Assembly: GCF_026712245.1 (NCBI RefSeq)
Contig: NZ_JAPPUY010000002.1
Span: 310,001 to 374,000, forward strand
DNA: 64,000 bases
Reading direction: 5' to 3'
From: Roseateles hydrophilus
GTDB taxonomy: Bacteria; Pseudomonadota; Gammaproteobacteria; Burkholderiales; Burkholderiaceae_C
The notes below the pieces were generated by a model. The model saw only the letters and a list, made by a program, of their open reading frames with translations, searched no databases and was not told the origin of the DNA. The translations under genes were made by a program, and so were the position numbers. Positions 53,822 to 63,151 of the stretch are shown piece by piece (within the stretch, counting starts at the first letter, position 1; each line of letters starts with the position of its first letter).

Positions 53822-55357
53822 ATGTCCAGCAAAAGACGCATCCTCATCGTGGGCGGGGGCACCGCCGGCTGGCTCACGGCGGCCTACCTGGCGCGGGCGC
53901 TGCGGCTGCCGGAGCGGCCGCAGCTGGAGATCACGCTGCTGGAGTCGCCCGACATCGGCAGCGTCGGCGTGGGCGAGGGCACCTTCCCCACCATCCGCAG
54001 CACGCTGCAGTTCCTGGGCATTGCCGAGACCGAGTTCATCCGCGAGACGGGCGCCACGCTGAAGCAGGGCATCCGCTTCGTCGACTGGGCGCAGGCGCCG
54101 CAGGCCGGCCAGCGCCACGCCTTCTTCCACCCCTTCGAGGCGCCGTTCTATGCCGAGGAGCTCAACCTCGTGCCCTACTGGCTGCTGCAGGACGAGGCCA
54201 CGCGGCCGCCGTTCGCGCAGGCGCTGACGCTTCAGCACCGCGTGGCCGAGGCCCAGCGCGCGCCCAAGCGCGTCGGTGAGGCGCCGTTCGCCGGGCCGCT
54301 GAGCTACGCCTACCACTTCGACGCCATCCGTTTCGCCCGGCTGCTGGCCGGCCGTGCTCGCCAGCTGGGTGTGCGGCATGTGCAGGGCACGGTCACGCAG
54401 GTGGCGCTGGACGAGCGCGGCGGCATCGCCCATGTCGCCACCGCCGAGGGGCGCTTCGAGGCGGAACTGTTCATCGACTGCTCCGGCCTGCGCGCCGAGC
54501 TCATCGGCGCCGCGCTGGGCAGCCCCTTCAAGTCGGTCGGCGACCAGCTCTTCGTCGACCGCGCGCTGGCCTGCAAGCTGCCCGCGCCCGAGGCCCCCGA
54601 CGCGCCGCTGGAAAGCGCCACCATCGCGACGGCGCACGAGGCCGGCTGGCTGTGGGACATCGGCCTGAACGGCGCGCGCGGCGTGGGCTGCGTGTACGCC
54701 AGCCGCTACATGAGCGATGCGCATGCGGCCGACGTGCTGCGCAGCTACTGCGGCCCCGGCCATGAGGACGCCGTGCTGCGCAGCATCCCGTTCTCGCCCG
54801 GCTACCGCGAGCAGCAGTGGGTGGGCAACTGCGTGGCCGTGGGCCTGTCGGCCGGTTTCCTGGAGCCGCTGGAGGCCACCGGCCTGGTGCTCATCGAGGC
54901 CGCCGTCGGTATGGTGGCCGAGATGCTGCCGCACAGCGGCCCCATCGACGCGCCGGCGCGCCGCTTCAACGAGCTGATGCAGGCGCGCTTCGACAACATC
55001 GTCGCCTTCCTGAAGCTGCATTACTGCCTCAGCCGACGCACCGAGCCCTTCTGGCGCGACAACGCCGACCCCGCCAGCTGGCCGCCGCGCCTGGCCGAGC
55101 TGCTGGCGCAGTGGCGGCTGCGCCCGCCCGGCCGTTTCGACTTCGCGCTGGACACCGAGACCTTCGCGTTCTTCAACTACCAGTACATCCTGTACGGCAT
55201 GGGCTTCCCCACCGACCTCAGCGCCGGCCGGGCCGACTTCACGCAGCAGGCCCAGGCCGAGCGCCTGTTCGCCAAGATCCAACGCTTCGCCGAGCGCGCC
55301 GTGGCCGACCTGCCCAGCCACCGCGACTTCGTGCAGCAGATCAACGCGGCGCGCTGA
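53822..55357 (+). CDS. Tryptophan-halogenase-family flavoprotein
   Basis: A 511-aa FAD-binding protein (PF04820-type). The FAD site is ILIVGGGTAGW, and VGVGEGTFPTI follows. The catalytic lysine is K81 (GATLKQGIRF) and the glutamate E348 (FLEPLEATG), the same offset of two from PrnA K79 and E346. The family motif WxWxIP reads W276-L-W278-D-I280-G281, so the proline is replaced. It is not certain that it chlorinates or brominates tryptophan; halogenation of another substrate is possible. No flavin reductase is near. The next gene starts 17 bases downstream. Confidence 0.88.
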   Translation: MSSKRRILIVGGGTAGWLTAAYLARALRLPERPQLEITLLESPDIGSVGVGEGTFPTIRSTLQFLGIAETEFIRETGATLKQGIRFVDWAQAPQAGQRHAFFHPFEAPFYAEELNLVPYWLLQDEATRPPFAQALTLQHRVAEAQRAPKRVGEAPFAGPLSYAYHFDAIRFARLLAGRARQLGVRHVQGTVTQVALDERGGIAHVATAEGRFEAELFIDCSGLRAELIGAALGSPFKSVGDQLFVDRALACKLPAPEAPDAPLESATIATAHEAGWLWDIGLNGARGVGCVYASRYMSDAHAADVLRSYCGPGHEDAVLRSIPFSPGYREQQWVGNCVAVGLSAGFLEPLEATGLVLIEAAVGMVAEMLPHSGPIDAPARRFNELMQARFDNIVAFLKLHYCLSRRTEPFWRDNADPASWPPRLAELLAQWRLRPPGRFDFALDTETFAFFNYQYILYGMGFPTDLSAGRADFTQQAQAERLFAKIQRFAERAVADLPSHRDFVQQINAAR

Positions 55358-55374
55358 GCGCCAGCCCCGCCGCG

Positions 55375-56316
55375 GTGGCCGCCCTGTTCGTTGTGTTCAA
55401 CCGCGCGTCGGGGCGCGGCGATACCGATGGCTTCGCCCCCGCCGTGCAGGCCGCCTGCGCGGCGGCCGGGCGCGACTGCCATCTGCTGCCCGTGCAGCGG
55501 CCGGGCCAGCTGGCCGAGGTGGCCCGCGAGGCCGTGCGGCAGGCGCGCGCGGCCGGCGGCATCGTCGTCGCGGCCGGGGGCGACGGCACGCTCAACGGCG
55601 TGGCCCAGGCCGTGCTCGGCAGTGGCTGCCGCTTCGGTGTGCTGCCGCGCGGCACCTTCAACTACTTCGCCCGCACGCATGGCATTCCGCAGGACCTGGA
55701 CGGCGCGCTGCGCGTGCTGCTGACCGAGGCGGCCCGGCCCGTGCGCGTCGGGCGGCTCAACGGCCGCGTGTTCCTGGTCAACGCCAGCCTGGGCCTGTAC
55801 CCGCAGCTGCTGGAAGACCGCGAGGCATGGAAGCAGCAGTTCGGCCGCAGCCGGCTGGTGGCGCTGGTGGCGGGCATCCGCACCGTGCTGCAGGGCCACC
55901 GCAGCCTGCGCCTCACGGTGGAGCGGGCCGGCCAGCAGCGCCAGCTGCGCACGCTGACGCTGTTCGTCGGCAACAACGCGCTGCAGATGGAGCAGGTGGG
56001 GCTGCCGCAGGCGCCGGCCATCGACGCCGGCCGGCTGGCGGGCGTGGCGCTGCAGCCGGTGGGGCGCTGGACGCTGCTGGCCCTGCTGGCGCGCGGCGCC
56101 TTCGGCCAGCTCGGCGAGGCCGACCAGGTGCAGCACTTCGCGTTCGATCGCCTGACCGTCAAGGGCCGCAGCTTCGGCGCGCGGCGCATCAAGGTGGCCA
56201 CCGATGGCGAGGTGTTCTGGCTGCCGCTGCCGCTGCAGTTCGATGTCGCGCCCGAGCCGCTGGCGCTGATCCGGCCGGCCGGGCTGGCGCCGGAGCGGCA
56301 GGAGGCGCGCGCATGA
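55375..56316 (+). CDS. Diacylglycerol-kinase-family lipid kinase
   Basis: A 313-aa protein with the DAGK catalytic site AAGGDGTLNGVAQAVLGSG and the modified second motif LPRGTFNYFARTHGIPQDL (where the family usually has GTANDFA or GTGNDFA). The N-terminus FVVFNRASGRGD matches the nucleotide-binding NPxSG segment in altered form. It is a YegS/BmrU-like lipid kinase; the lipid is unknown. The start is the GTG at 55375 because no ATG fits; the metallophosphoesterase start overlaps its stop. Confidence 0.8.
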   Translation: MAALFVVFNRASGRGDTDGFAPAVQAACAAAGRDCHLLPVQRPGQLAEVAREAVRQARAAGGIVVAAGGDGTLNGVAQAVLGSGCRFGVLPRGTFNYFARTHGIPQDLDGALRVLLTEAARPVRVGRLNGRVFLVNASLGLYPQLLEDREAWKQQFGRSRLVALVAGIRTVLQGHRSLRLTVERAGQQRQLRTLTLFVGNNALQMEQVGLPQAPAIDAGRLAGVALQPVGRWTLLALLARGAFGQLGEADQVQHFAFDRLTVKGRSFGARRIKVATDGEVFWLPLPLQFDVAPEPLALIRPAGLAPERQEARA

Positions 56317-57098
56317 GCGTGGTGCTGCAGGTGTCGGATACGCATTTCGGCACGGAGCGCCCGGTCGCGATGGCGGCGCTGCAGGCGCTGTGCGCGCAGC
56401 TGCGCCCCGACCTGCTGCTGGCCACCGGCGACATCACGCAGCGCGCCCGCCACGACGAGTTCGCCCGCGCCCGCGCCTTCTTCGACAGTCTCGGCGTGCC
56501 CGCGCAACGCGTGCTGCCGGGCAACCACGACATCCCGCTGTTCGACCTGGTCGCGCGCGCGTTCCGGCCGCATGCGCGCTACCTGCAGGCCTTCGGGCCG
56601 GCGCTGGAGGGCGAGTTCTCGAACGACGCACTGCTGGTGCTGACGCTGAACACCACGCGGCGCTACCGGCACTCGCGGGGCGAGGTGTCGGCGGCGCAGA
56701 TCGAGGCCGTGGCGCAGCGCGTCGCCGCGGCGGCGCCGGGTCAGCTGCGCCTGGTGGCCGTGCACCAGCCGGTGGCGGTGACGCTGGCGGCCGACCGCGG
56801 CCACCTGCTGCGAGGCCACGAGGCCGCCGTGCGCCGCTGGGCCGAGGCCGGCGTGGACGCCGTGCTGGGCGGCCACATCCACCTGCCCTATGTGCTGCCG
56901 CTGCGGCAGCGCTGGCCCGCGCTGCCCCGGCCGGTGTGGGCAGTGCAGGGCGGCACCGCGCTCAGCCACCGGTTGCGCGGCGGGCTGTCCAACTCGGTCA
57001 ACGTGATCCGCGCGCAGCGCAGCGCCGTGGTGGAGCGCTGGGACCTGGACGAGGCGGCCGGCCAGTTCCGCTGCGTGGCCAGCACCGTGATCCGCTGA
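56313..57098 (+). CDS. Calcineurin-like metallophosphoesterase
   Basis: The 261-aa enzyme has the metal-binding set VSDTHFG, LATGDITQRARHDEF, LPGNHDIP, VAVHQPV and LGGHIHLPY, all five blocks of the calcineurin-like phosphodiesterase superfamily (related to 3',5'-cAMP phosphodiesterase CpdA). Substrate unknown. Its ATG overlaps the upstream kinase stop (ATGA), so halogenase, lipid kinase and phosphoesterase look like one transcript. Confidence 0.9.
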   Translation: MSVVLQVSDTHFGTERPVAMAALQALCAQLRPDLLLATGDITQRARHDEFARARAFFDSLGVPAQRVLPGNHDIPLFDLVARAFRPHARYLQAFGPALEGEFSNDALLVLTLNTTRRYRHSRGEVSAAQIEAVAQRVAAAAPGQLRLVAVHQPVAVTLAADRGHLLRGHEAAVRRWAEAGVDAVLGGHIHLPYVLPLRQRWPALPRPVWAVQGGTALSHRLRGGLSNSVNVIRAQRSAVVERWDLDEAAGQFRCVASTVIR

Positions 57099-57105
57099 GG
57101 GTTGG

Positions 57106-58026
57106 TCAGGGCTGGGCGCCCTCGTGCGACTGCATGTCGGCCTGCGTGACCACGCTGCCCGGCGCGACGCTGCGCGTCAGCCACACATTGCCGCCGATGA
57201 CGGCGCCGCGCCCGATGGTGACGCGGCCCAGCACGGTGGCGCCGGCGTAGATGACGGCCTCGTCCTCCACGATGGGATGGCGAGGCTGGCCCTTGAGCAG
57301 GTTGCCGTCGCCGTCGGTGGGGAAGCTCTTGGCCCCCAGCGTGACGTTCTGGTAGATGCGCACGCGCCGGCCCAGCACGGCCGTCTCGCCGATGACGACG
57401 CCCGTGCCGTGGTCGATGAAGCAGCCCGGGCCGATGGTGGCGCCGGGGTGGATGTCGATGCCGGTGTCGGCATGCGCGAGCTCGGCGATGACGCGGGCGA
57501 TCAGCGGCAGGCCCAGGCGGTAGAGCTCATGCGCCAGCCGGTGGCTGATCAGCGCGCGCAGCCCCGGGTAGCACAGCAGCACCTCGTCCACGCTGCGGGC
57601 GGCGGGGTCGCCCTGGTAGGCGGCCAGCACATCGCTGTCCAGCAGTTCGCGCAGCGCGGGCAGCGTCTGCAGGAAGCGCGCGGCCAGCGCGTCGGCGTCC
57701 TGCGCGGGCGCGTCATCGCCGCGCTGGCGGGCCTCGTGGCGCAGCTCCAGCGCAGCCTGCTGGCGCAGCGTCACCATCGCCGTGCCCAGCGTGTGGCCGA
57801 CGTAGAAATCCTCGTCCTCCGGGTGCAGCGTGGGCGGGCCCAGGCGCATGGGGAACAGCGCGCCGGACAGGCTTTGCACCATGGCCGCCAGCAACTCGCG
57901 CGACGGCAGCTCGCGGCCGTCGCCCCCGCGGCGGTGGGCGTCGCGCCAACGCTGGCGGGCTTCGCGCAGCGCCGCGACGACGGCGGGCAGGTCATCGGCG
58001 GGCGTCGGGCTGGGGTGCTGGGTCAT
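57106..58026 (-). CDS. Serine O-acetyltransferase (EpsC/CysE type)
   Basis: A 306-aa enzyme for the first committed step of cysteine synthesis: acetyl transfer to serine. A helical N-terminal region leads to the left-handed beta-helix built of hexapeptide repeats (GIDIHPGATIGPGCFIDHG, then VVIGETAVLGRRVRIYQNV) and the C-terminal VAPGSVVTQADMQS. The length and layout fit the EpsC type, which carries a longer N-terminus than E. coli CysE. It is convergent with the metallophosphoesterase. Confidence 0.92.
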   Translation of the reverse strand: MTQHPSPTPADDLPAVVAALREARQRWRDAHRRGGDGRELPSRELLAAMVQSLSGALFPMRLGPPTLHPEDEDFYVGHTLGTAMVTLRQQAALELRHEARQRGDDAPAQDADALAARFLQTLPALRELLDSDVLAAYQGDPAARSVDEVLLCYPGLRALISHRLAHELYRLGLPLIARVIAELAHADTGIDIHPGATIGPGCFIDHGTGVVIGETAVLGRRVRIYQNVTLGAKSFPTDGDGNLLKGQPRHPIVEDEAVIYAGATVLGRVTIGRGAVIGGNVWLTRSVAPGSVVTQADMQSHEGAQP

Positions 58027-58121
58027 GGTGCGTGCAATGCGTGGCGATGTCCGAGGGGCGCAATATGCCCCAGTCCGGCGCGCCGCGTAGCGTGCCGGAC
58101 CTGACCGCGATACTGCGCGGC

Positions 58122-59063
58122 ATGACGCGCTCCCGCCTCCTGCTGATTCCCGCGCTGCTCGCCTGTGCCGTGGCGTCGGCCAACCCGGCCTGCGAGCGCA
58201 CGCCGGTGCCGCCGCCCTCGGCCGGTGCGCCGCAGCGCATCCTGTTCGTCGGCAACAGCTTCCTGCACGGCCATGCGCCGCCGGTGCTGCACTACAACCG
58301 GGCGGGCGTGACCGACCTCAACGGCAGCGGCTATGGCGGCGTGCCGGCGGTGTTCCAGCGGCTGGCGGTGGCGGCCGGCCTGCAGGTCGATGTGAGCACC
58401 GAGCTGGCCAGCGGCCAGACGCTGCGCTTTCACCTCGCGCAGAAGGCCGCGTTGATCGGCAGTCGGCCGTGGGATGTCGTCGTGCTGCAGGAGTACAGCA
58501 CGCTGGACCCGCAGCGCCCGGGCGATGCCACGGCCTTCGTTGCGGCGGCGGCGGGGCTGCAGCAGCTGGTGCATGGCGTGAATCCGTCGGCCCGCGTCTA
58601 CCTGCTGCAGACCTGGGCGCGCGCCGACCAGGTCTACCGCACGCCCGGCGGCCGCTGGGCGGGCCGCACGCTGGAGGACATGCAGGCCGATCTGCGCGCC
58701 GCCTACGCGCAGGCGGCGGCAGCAGCGCCCTGCATGGCCGGCGTGCTGCCGGTGGGCGACGCGGCGCTCAGCGCGGTGCAGGCCGGCGTGGCCGACCGCA
58801 ACCCCTACGACGGCATCGACGCCGGCAAGGCCAGCCTCTGGGCGGCAGATCATTACCACTTCGGCGCTTGGGGCAGCTACCTGGAGGCGCTGGTCATCTT
58901 CGGTCGGCTCACTGGCCGCGATCCCGCCAGCGTGGGCCTGGCCGTGGGCCGCGAGCTGGGCCTGAGCGACACGCACATCCAGGCCGCACAGGCCGTGGCG
59001 GTGCGTCAGCTCGGTCAGGCCGTCAGCGGCCCCGCATCGCCCGCTGCGCCGACAAGGCCATGA
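58122..59063 (+). CDS. Secreted SGNH/GDSL-type hydrolase
   Basis: A 313-aa exported protein: signal peptide (MTRSRLLLIPALLACAVASA), then SGNH-fold features including FVGNSFLHGHAPPVLHYN (nucleophile serine), VVVLQEYSTLDPQRPG and a late DHYHFGAWGSYLEAL (Asp/His). The family resembles DUF4886-type SGNH hydrolases. Substrate unknown, perhaps polysaccharide acyl groups. The ATG at 58122 is directly before the signal peptide. The last 41 bases overlap the end of the MFS gene on the other strand. Confidence 0.8.
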   Translation: MTRSRLLLIPALLACAVASANPACERTPVPPPSAGAPQRILFVGNSFLHGHAPPVLHYNRAGVTDLNGSGYGGVPAVFQRLAVAAGLQVDVSTELASGQTLRFHLAQKAALIGSRPWDVVVLQEYSTLDPQRPGDATAFVAAAAGLQQLVHGVNPSARVYLLQTWARADQVYRTPGGRWAGRTLEDMQADLRAAYAQAAAAAPCMAGVLPVGDAALSAVQAGVADRNPYDGIDAGKASLWAADHYHFGAWGSYLEALVIFGRLTGRDPASVGLAVGRELGLSDTHIQAAQAVAVRQLGQAVSGPASPAAPTRP

Positions 59064-60165
59064 AGCTGGCGAATGCCACCACCACCACCAGCCCCCAGGT
59101 CAGCGACGAGTACTCGGCGATCAGCCCGATCAGCGGCGGTCCGGCCATCATGCCCAGGTAGCCCACGCCCGACACGGCCGCGATGCCGTGTGCGGGGCTG
59201 ACGCCGGGCGTCTGTGATGCGGCGCTGAACAGCACCGGCACGACGTTGGACAGGCCCAGCCCGACGAGCGCAAAGCCCAGCAGCCCCACGGTGGGCGAGG
59301 GCACGGCCAGCGCCAGCGCCATGCCTGCCGCGCCCAGCACGCCGCTCAGGCGCATCAGCCGCGTGCCCGACATCCGCGCCCGCACCCAGTCGCCGCCGAA
59401 GCGGCCGGCCGCCATCGCGCCGCTGAAGCTGGCGTAGGCCAGCGCCGCCGTGGCGGCCTCGCTGCCGCGCTCCTGCTTCATGAACAGCACGCTCCAGTCG
59501 TACATCGCGCCCTCGGCGATCAGGCCCATGGACGCCAGCACGCCCAGCAGCAGCAGCGGGCCGCGCGGCAGGCTCAGCGGGTGTTTCTCCTCGCCGGCCT
59601 TCTCGGGCACGGGCAGCATCGCGCGGCTGGCCAGCAGCGCGGCCAGCGCAGCTGCGCCGGTGGCCAGCAGCAGGTGGTGCTGCGCCGCCAGGCCCAGCGG
59701 GGGCGCGGCGCTGCCCAGGCCGGCGCCGGCCATGCCGCCCAGGCTGAACATGCCGTGGAAGCCGCTCATCAGCGGCCGGCCGCTCAGCGCCTCGATCTCG
59801 CTGGCCTCGGCATTGAGCGCCACGTCGAACAGGCTGCCAAAGCTGCCGAACACCAGCATCACCGCGATCAGCGCAACGTAGTGCGAGGACAGCAGCAGGC
59901 TGGCGATGGCCGCACAGCTGACGCAGCCCATCACCGCCGCGATGACGCGCGGCCCGAAGCGGCCGACGATGCGCCCCGCGTAGGCCAGCGCCGCCAGCGC
60001 GCCCACGCCGCTGGCCAGCATGGCCAGCGCCAGCGCCTGCTCGCCCAGGCCGTAGTGCGCCTTGACCGTGGGCACATGCACGCCCCAGGTGGCGAACAGC
60101 ACGCCCATGACGAAGAACTCCGTGCGCAGCGCGAACGCGGCGCGGGTGACGGACGGCGCGCTCAT
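59023..60165 (-). CDS. MFS transporter
   Basis: A 380-aa inner-membrane transporter of the major facilitator superfamily with about 12 hydrophobic segments and the conserved loop AGRIVGRFGPRV between helices 2 and 3. The motif FATWGVHVPTVKAHYGLGEQALALAML at the start resembles the YbjJ/FucP-like group. Its promoter region contains a LacI-like palindrome and a second dyad, so regulation by a small-molecule repressor is likely. Substrate unknown. The C-terminus overlaps the SGNH gene by 41 bases, convergent. Confidence 0.88.
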   Translation of the reverse strand: MSAPSVTRAAFALRTEFFVMGVLFATWGVHVPTVKAHYGLGEQALALAMLASGVGALAALAYAGRIVGRFGPRVIAAVMGCVSCAAIASLLLSSHYVALIAVMLVFGSFGSLFDVALNAEASEIEALSGRPLMSGFHGMFSLGGMAGAGLGSAAPPLGLAAQHHLLLATGAAALAALLASRAMLPVPEKAGEEKHPLSLPRGPLLLLGVLASMGLIAEGAMYDWSVLFMKQERGSEAATAALAYASFSGAMAAGRFGGDWVRARMSGTRLMRLSGVLGAAGMALALAVPSPTVGLLGFALVGLGLSNVVPVLFSAASQTPGVSPAHGIAAVSGVGYLGMMAGPPLIGLIAEYSSLTWGLVVVVAFASFMALSAQRAMRGR

Positions 60166-60261
60166 CGCGGGCCTGCCTGCGCGGCGGTGCCGTGAGGGAG
60201 CCAGGGGCTCAAGGAGAACAGCGGAACGGCAGGCGTGGCGGGCATGGACAGGGGCGCGGAA

Positions 60262-60312
60262 TCTGAAAGCGTTTTCAGAGTCTAGGGTGAAAAGATTGTT
60301 TAGTAAACGATC
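60262..60312 (-). promoter_or_regulatory. MFS promoter with two operator-like dyads
   Basis: On the minus strand TTTACT (60302-60307), a 17-base spacer and TAGACT (60279-60284) form a good sigma-70 promoter. A near-palindrome TCTGAAAGCGTTTTCAGA (60262-60279) covers the expected start site and resembles LacI/GalR operators (TGAAAGCGTTTTCA). A second dyad GATTGTTTAGTAAACGATC (60294-60312) covers the -35 box. Confidence 0.7.
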
Positions 60313-60331
60313 GGATGCGCGTGCCTGCGGC

Positions 60332-61294
60332 TCAGGGGCGCGCGGCAGCGGCCTCGAAGAAGCGCCAGAGCGTGTCGTTGGCGTTCAGCGCCTGCGACGC
60401 CGCCGGCTTGTTGCGCCGGCCGTGCTCCACGCCGGGCCAGGCATGGCCGCCCGTCTCGGTGACGCACAGCTGCACGCGCACGCCGCCGGCGCAGCCGGTC
60501 TGCGTCTCGCACCAGGCGCCCGGCACGCTCAGCGTGCGCTGCGGCGGCGCCGGGCACTGGTTGCGCTGCGCCCAGCGCGCCATGGTCTCGGGCACGGACA
60601 CAAAGTCCATCACCTTGCTGCGGTCGCGGAAGGCGTCCGGGCCGGCGCCGCCGTTGAACAGCACATGGCTGTCGTCCTGCGCGTGGATGTGCAGCACCGA
60701 CACCGGCCGCGACGGCGTGCAGCTGCGCGTGGCGTCAGTGCCGGCCACGGCGGCCACGGCGCGGAACACGTCGGCCGCCTCGCAGGCCAGCCGGTGGCTG
60801 AGCATGGCGCCGTTGGACATGCCGGTGGCGAACACGCGGCCCGCGTCGATGGCGTACTTGGCCTGCAGGGCCGCCACGACGGCGCGGGCGAAGGCGACGT
60901 CGTCCACGCCCTTGTCGCGCGCATCGCCGCAGCAGCCACCGGCATTCCAGGTGGCCAGCTTGCCGCCCGGGAACTTGCTGTCGCCGTTGGGGAAGGCCAC
61001 GATGAAGCCGGCCTCGTCGGCCTTCTGGCGCAGGCCGTAGTGCTCGGCCATGTGCTCGGCATGGCCGCCGCCGCCGTGGAAGGCCAGCACCAGCGGCGTG
61101 GGCCGGTCGGCGCGGTAGCCAGTGGGCAGGTGCACCAGCACCTGGCGGCCCTGCACCTTCAGGTCCTGCAGGCCGCCGGCGGCGTCGGCACGGCGCTGTT
61201 CGGCGCGGGCCTTGAGGCGCTCGCGCAGCGTGTCCTGGGCCTGGGCGCCACTGACGAGCAGCGCGGCGGCGAGCGTGAGCAGCAGGGACTTCAT
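60332..61294 (-). CDS. PHB-depolymerase-family secreted esterase (LpqC-like)
   Basis: A 320-aa exported alpha/beta hydrolase: signal peptide (MKSLLLTLAAALLVSGAQA), oxyanion-hole FHGGGGHAEHM, nucleophile elbow ATGMSNGAMLSH and the histidine motif TETGGHAWPG, as in LpqC/feruloyl-esterase and polyhydroxybutyrate depolymerases. A substrate-binding domain of PHB depolymerases is missing, so polymer hydrolysis is not certain. It starts at 61294, 12 bases after the cca stop. Confidence 0.87.
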   Translation of the reverse strand: MKSLLLTLAAALLVSGAQAQDTLRERLKARAEQRRADAAGGLQDLKVQGRQVLVHLPTGYRADRPTPLVLAFHGGGGHAEHMAEHYGLRQKADEAGFIVAFPNGDSKFPGGKLATWNAGGCCGDARDKGVDDVAFARAVVAALQAKYAIDAGRVFATGMSNGAMLSHRLACEAADVFRAVAAVAGTDATRSCTPSRPVSVLHIHAQDDSHVLFNGGAGPDAFRDRSKVMDFVSVPETMARWAQRNQCPAPPQRTLSVPGAWCETQTGCAGGVRVQLCVTETGGHAWPGVEHGRRNKPAASQALNANDTLWRFFEAAAARP

Positions 61295-61306
61295 GCGGTT
61301 CTCTCC

Positions 61307-62542
61307 TCAGGGGGTTGCGGCTGGCAGCGCCTGCAGCCGGGCGGCCTGCACCGCGCGGCCGATGGCTGGGCCCTGCGCGCCGCGGGCCATGGCGGCAGCG
61401 GACACGGCGGCCAGGTCCACCTGCTGTGTGGCGGCCAGGTCGGCCAGGCGCTGGGCGCGTTGGGGGTAGTCGCGGCTCTCCAGGCCGAGGCGGCCGCGCG
61501 CATCGCACTCGCAGGCCCACAGCAGCTCGGCAAAGCGCTGCGGCCGGCGCCAGGCGTCGCAGCGCTCCAGCAGGCGCAGCCGCGCCTCGGCGCTGAACGC
61601 GGCGCTCTGGTGCACATGCGTGTGCTCGCGCGCCACCAGCGCGGCCAGCTCGCGGCAGTCGGTGGGCACCTTCCAGCGCTCGCTGACGCGGGCCGCCAGC
61701 TTCTCGCTGCGCGACTCATGCGCGATGTGGCGCGGCCATTCCTCGCGGCGCGTCGTGCCCTTGCCGAGGTCGTGGCACAGGCAGGCATAGCGCACGGTCA
61801 GCGGCGCCTGCAGCCGCGCGCACTGATCCAGCACCATCATCACGTGCAGGCCGGTGTCGATCTCCGGGTGGTGGGCCTCGGGCTGGGGGACGCCGAACAG
61901 CGCGTCCACCTCGGGCAGCAGCACGCGCAAGGCGCCCGCCTCGCGCAGCACGGCAAACATGCGCGAGGGCCGCTGCTCCATCAGCCCGCGCGACAGCTCC
62001 TGCCACACGCGCTCGGCCACCAGCGCATCCACTTCGCCGGCCGCCACCATGTCGCGCATCAGCGCCACGGTCTCGGGGGCGACCGTGAAGTCGGCAAAGC
62101 GCGCGGCGAAACGGGCCAGCCGCAGGATGCGCACCGGGTCTTCCGCGAACGCGGGCGACACGTGGCGCAGCACCTTGTCGGCGAGGTCTCGCTGGCCGCC
62201 GTAGGGGTCGACGACCTGGCCGGTGTCGTCCTCGGCCATCGCGTTGATCGTCAGGTCGCGGCGGGCCAGGTCTCGTTCCAACGTGACGTCGGGTGCGGCG
62301 TGGAAGGCGAAGCCGTGGTAGCCGGCGGCCGTCTTGCGCTCGGTGCGGGCCAGCGCCACTTCCTCGTGCGTGTCGGGGTGCAGGAAGACCGGGAAGTCCT
62401 TGCCCACGGGCTGGTAGCCGGCGGCGAGCAGCGCCTGCGGCGAGGCACCGACGACCACCCAGTCGCGGTCCTGCACGGGCAGGCCCAGCAGGCGGTCGCG
62501 GACGGCGCCGCCGACGAGGTAGGTGTTGAAGGAGGAGGACAT
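61307..62542 (-). CDS. cca: CCA-adding tRNA nucleotidyltransferase
   Basis: Adds CCA to tRNA 3' ends. The 411-aa class II enzyme shows [20 protein letters not shown], the catalytic aspartates in [10 protein letters not shown], and [14 protein letters not shown]. The HD domain (about residues 210-310) has [17 protein letters not shown], as in bacterial multifunctional enzymes with phosphatase activity. The ATG at 62542 begins [12 protein letters not shown]; longer frames upstream are not similar. Confidence 0.95.
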   Translation of the reverse strand: MSSSFNTYLVGGAVRDRLLGLPVQDRDWVVVGASPQALLAAGYQPVGKDFPVFLHPDTHEEVALARTERKTAAGYHGFAFHAAPDVTLERDLARRDLTINAMAEDDTGQVVDPYGGQRDLADKVLRHVSPAFAEDPVRILRLARFAARFADFTVAPETVALMRDMVAAGEVDALVAERVWQELSRGLMEQRPSRMFAVLREAGALRVLLPEVDALFGVPQPEAHHPEIDTGLHVMMVLDQCARLQAPLTVRYACLCHDLGKGTTRREEWPRHIAHESRSEKLAARVSERWKVPTDCRELAALVAREHTHVHQSAAFSAEARLRLLERCDAWRRPQRFAELLWACECDARGRLGLESRDYPQRAQRLADLAATQQVDLAAVSAAAMARGAQGPAIGRAVQAARLQALPAATP

Positions 62543-62565
62543 GGAGGCGACGTGCTCGCGTCGGT

Positions 62566-63120
62566 TCAAGAGATGCCGGTGAGGAGGGAGAGGAACCAGC
62601 GCCCGCCGGGGATGCCGTACGCGCGCGTGGACGTGCCACCCAGGCTGGGCGAACAGCCCATCGACCGTTCGCGGACCGCGATGACACCGGTGGGCGCGTC
62701 CGCGCCGCTGGCCTGGACGGCGGCGTGGCCGCGATCGAGCTGAAACGCGATGTAGAACAGCCACTCGTCGGCTCGTCCTCGGCCATCCACGCTGGCGCAC
62801 GAGTTCAGCGTGGCGCGCGGCGTCACGGACTCAAGCAGACTTCGTGCTCGGCGGGTTGTCCACATCGAGTTGTGGTCGTCGCCGGGGTGCGAAGCGATGA
62901 GGCCCCTGGCGTGGGCCTCCGCTAGCGCCTTGTCGAGCAGCACGGTGGCGTGCTGCAGTTGCACGGCGATGCAGGAGGCCGGGCGCTGGGTCGGCGCCGG
63001 AATCTGCCTGTTGGTCACCTGGCCGCACTCTGCAGGCGCTGCGAAGCTGGGCGCCAGCAATGCCAGGCAGGCGAGGGGAGTCCGCCGGGCAAGGCGTGTG
63101 ATCCGGGTGAAGCAAGGCAT
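62566..63120 (-). CDS. Secreted protein, function unknown
   Basis: I do not recognise this 184-aa product. It has an N-terminal signal-like segment ([32 protein letters not shown]), a cysteine pair (CSPSL, NSCAS) and no known motif. Its GC and codon use are ordinary for the window. It lies between cca (24 bases downstream) and the broken GST gene, all on the minus strand, so it may be expressed with them. An ATG at 63141 would lengthen the signal region by seven residues. Confidence 0.55.
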   Translation of the reverse strand: MPCFTRITRLARRTPLACLALLAPSFAAPAECGQVTNRQIPAPTQRPASCIAVQLQHATVLLDKALAEAHARGLIASHPGDDHNSMWTTRRARSLLESVTPRATLNSCASVDGRGRADEWLFYIAFQLDRGHAAVQASGADAPTGVIAVRERSMGCSPSLGGTSTRAYGIPGGRWFLSLLTGIS

Positions 63121-63151
63121 GGCGCAAGTATCGGCCTCCATGCCGACTCAC

